A stretch of 64,000 nt of DNA, from the NCBI GenBank assembly GCA_011800805.1, contig MPNW01000171.1:80726-144725 (forward strand), read 5' to 3'. A program made the position numbers and the translations under genes. Below the pieces are notes generated by a model that made no database searches, was not told where the DNA came from, and saw only the letters and a program-made list of their open reading frames with translations. Source of the DNA: Hirudo medicinalis (lineage: Eukaryota > Annelida > Clitellata > Hirudinida > Hirudinidae). Positions 62,741 to 64,000 of this stretch are shown here, one piece after another (the first letter of the stretch is position 1; each line of letters begins with the position of its first letter).

Positions 62741-64000
62741 TCACGGAGCTCTCCCCCTGCAGTCTGAAATCTCCATCGCTTCCAGCGGAGTCCTCGGCTC
62801 GCGCGTTTCTGGTCGAGTAACCACGGTAACGAGCGGGGTCGTCCTCCAGACCGCTCGCCTCTCGGGACATGGAGCAGAAGTTGAGCTCCAGATTGTTCTC
62901 GAACCGGTGCGACCTCGAGAAGGGACCGGGCTCTCCGTACCTCCCTGCATGCTCTGGTGTTGAAGGTACAAGAGGGACTGCTGAAGTTGTCTCTGAGAAT
63001 GTTGGAGATTTTGCTGTTGTTGTTCTTGTTGGCGATGAGAATGTTGAAAGCTGGGTTGTTGCTGTTGCAGGTTGCACTGTTGAGTTGATGATCCCACCCT
63101 GCTCGACCAGACGCTCTCCACTTCGCCACCTTCGCAATTACTCCTGGAAAAACACCTGCTCGACAGACCGCCCGGCGAACTGCGAATTGCGACTGGCGAC
63201 GAGGAGGCGAACCTGGAAACGAGGGGGGAGGACGACTCGGCAACGGCCGACCGATTCGCGCCCGGGGAAATTCCAATCCTCGCCCTGCGGGGAGAGCCGA
63301 CCAGCGACCTCCTCCCGGGTTCCGCGGGAAGCGTCGGAAGTTTCGGTCCGCTTTCCACCCGACCGAGAGCCGAAGAGGAAGCATTGAAATTGGAGAAGTA
63401 TGAAATGGTGGGCGTCAACATATTAGGCAGAGGTTTTCTTCCTCTCGGTGATGATGATGATGGCGGAAGCTGGTGAGAGCTGACGAACGGTGGTTTGTTG
63501 GTGGTGTAGCTGGAGGTGGATGGTCTCAGTGGTGATGACGACGACGACGATGAGCCGGCAGGTAATGGAGGTGCTCTGACCGAAGGCATTGCAGTGAAGT
63601 ACTGTAACCTCACATTGAAGTCCTCATCTGCATTGTTGTTGTTGTTGTTGTTGCTATTTCCACCATCACCATCATCATCATCAATACCGTCCGGTCCTCT
63701 GCGTCTGGCCAGTGAGGCATTATCCAGATTTGTCTTCCCAGCAAAACTAGAACCTGAGCTATTAATAGAACTGGAGGAAATCCCAGTGACCTTTCCAGTG
63801 GTGGCAGCGACAGGAGCAGAACTGGAAGTGGAGGCAGCGGTCGACTTCCTGTTGAGAATTTTGGCGGCCATGTTGGTTCTCTCGTGCTCCATTTCCTCCT
63901 TCATGTGGCGCTCGAAGCAGTCCCTGCAGAGGTAGCTCGTCTTCTGAGTGCCGAGTCCGTCGCATCCTTCGTTGACGCAGTCGGTGGTCGGTTCGAGCAG
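62741..64000 (-). CDS. A20-type zinc finger protein, 3' part (gene continues off the window)
   Basis: One minus-strand frame is open from the window edge to a TGA at 62741-62743, about 419 codons. Its first 30 residues include DCVNEGCDGLGTQKTSYLC followed by RDCFERHMKEE. The spacing C-x4-C-x11-C-x2-C is exactly the A20 zinc-finger pattern, a ubiquitin-binding module. The rest is low complexity: Ser-rich runs, an Asp-Gly and poly-Asn stretch (the GTT/CAT repeats at 63635-63685), Pro/Ser/Arg-rich sequence and a Gln-rich block. A single C-terminal A20 finger suggests an OTUD7 (Cezanne) or A20/TNFAIP3-like deubiquitinase, but the OTU domain would lie outside the window, so no symbol is given. Two other frames are partly open because of GC-rich composition; the finger fixes the real one. 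A splice within this stretch cannot be excluded. Confidence 0.7.
   Translation of the reverse strand: MLEPTTDCVNEGCDGLGTQKTSYLCRDCFERHMKEEMEHERTNMAAKILNRKSTAASTSSSAPVAATTGKVTGISSSSINSSGSSFAGKTNLDNASLARRRGPDGIDDDDGDGGNSNNNNNNNADEDFNVRLQYFTAMPSVRAPPLPAGSSSSSSSPLRPSTSSYTTNKPPFVSSHQLPPSSSSPRGRKPLPNMLTPTISYFSNFNASSSALGRVESGPKLPTLPAEPGRRSLVGSPRRARIGISPGANRSAVAESSSPLVSRFASSSPVAIRSSPGGLSSRCFSRSNCEGGEVESVWSSRVGSSTQQCNLQQQQPSFQHSHRQQEQQQQNLQHSQRQLQQSLLYLQHQSMQGGTESPVPSRGRTGSRTIWSSTSAPCPERRAVWRTTPLVTVVTRPETREPRTPLEAMEISDCRGRAP

Noticed and set aside
62722..63387. Long Arg/Pro-rich frames on both strands over the A20-finger gene
   Set aside because: They are shadows of GC-rich coding sequence. The zinc finger and continuity to the window edge identify the real frame.
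1..64000. CRISPR array, bacterial operon or phage-like system
   Set aside because: No direct-repeat/spacer pattern, no Shine-Dalgarno-linked gene strings, and spliceosomal introns throughout. This is eukaryotic DNA.

Overview
The window is animal nuclear DNA. It is AT-rich, its protein genes are split into many short exons with conventional GT-AG splice sites, and introns and spacers are full of ATT- and GAT-type microsatellites and decayed retrotransposons. Protein matches (14-3-3, ARS2/SRRT, PCNP, chitobiase-type GH20, MDM1, SCAMP, an A20-type zinc finger) and a near-canonical U6 snRNA fit a non-vertebrate metazoan. A lophotrochozoan such as an annelid or mollusc is my best guess, but that is inference.

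Layout: (1) 1-6.5 kb: the possible 3' end of an unknown gene, then spacer with a decayed endonuclease-type LINE on the minus strand. (2) 6.5-8.5 kb: a complete five-exon 14-3-3 zeta/beta-like gene (+). (3) 9.8-18.8 kb: an 18-exon ARS2 (SRRT) gene (-), convergent with 14-3-3, whose exon phases imply one AT-AC (U12-type) and two GC-AG introns. (4) 20.2-21.7 kb: PCNP (+), divergent from ARS2. (5) 23.5-31.9 kb: a 17-exon chitobiase-like GH20 hexosaminidase (+), with a 108-bp identical duplication around a single N in one intron. (6) 33.2-34.3 kb: a frame-broken LINE. (7) 34.9-35.8 kb: an unrecognised secreted or membrane protein exon (-). (8) 36.48 kb: U6 snRNA (+). (9) 37.6-43.2 kb: MDM1 homologue (+), with a six-copy 39-bp minisatellite in an intron. 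(10) 45.0-47.6 and 50.6-52.0 kb: two same-strand genes that share an N-terminal module but have unrelated C-termini. (11) 53.2-54.2 kb: LINE tail and broken mariner. (12) 54.8-58.0 kb: SCAMP (+). (13) 58.0-62.7 kb: repeat-rich spacer. (14) 62.7-64.0 kb: 3' part of a gene encoding an A20-type zinc finger and a long low-complexity tail (-), running off the window.

The genes are unrelated housekeeping genes (signalling adaptor, RNA processing, nuclear protein, glycan hydrolysis, centriole biology, membrane trafficking), with no operon-like logic. The most unusual features are the cluster of non-canonical introns in ARS2 and the pair of neighbouring genes with the shared module. Gene models were built by hand from reading frame, splice-site consensus, phase continuity and remembered family conservation. 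Exon edges should be good to a few bases except where stated.
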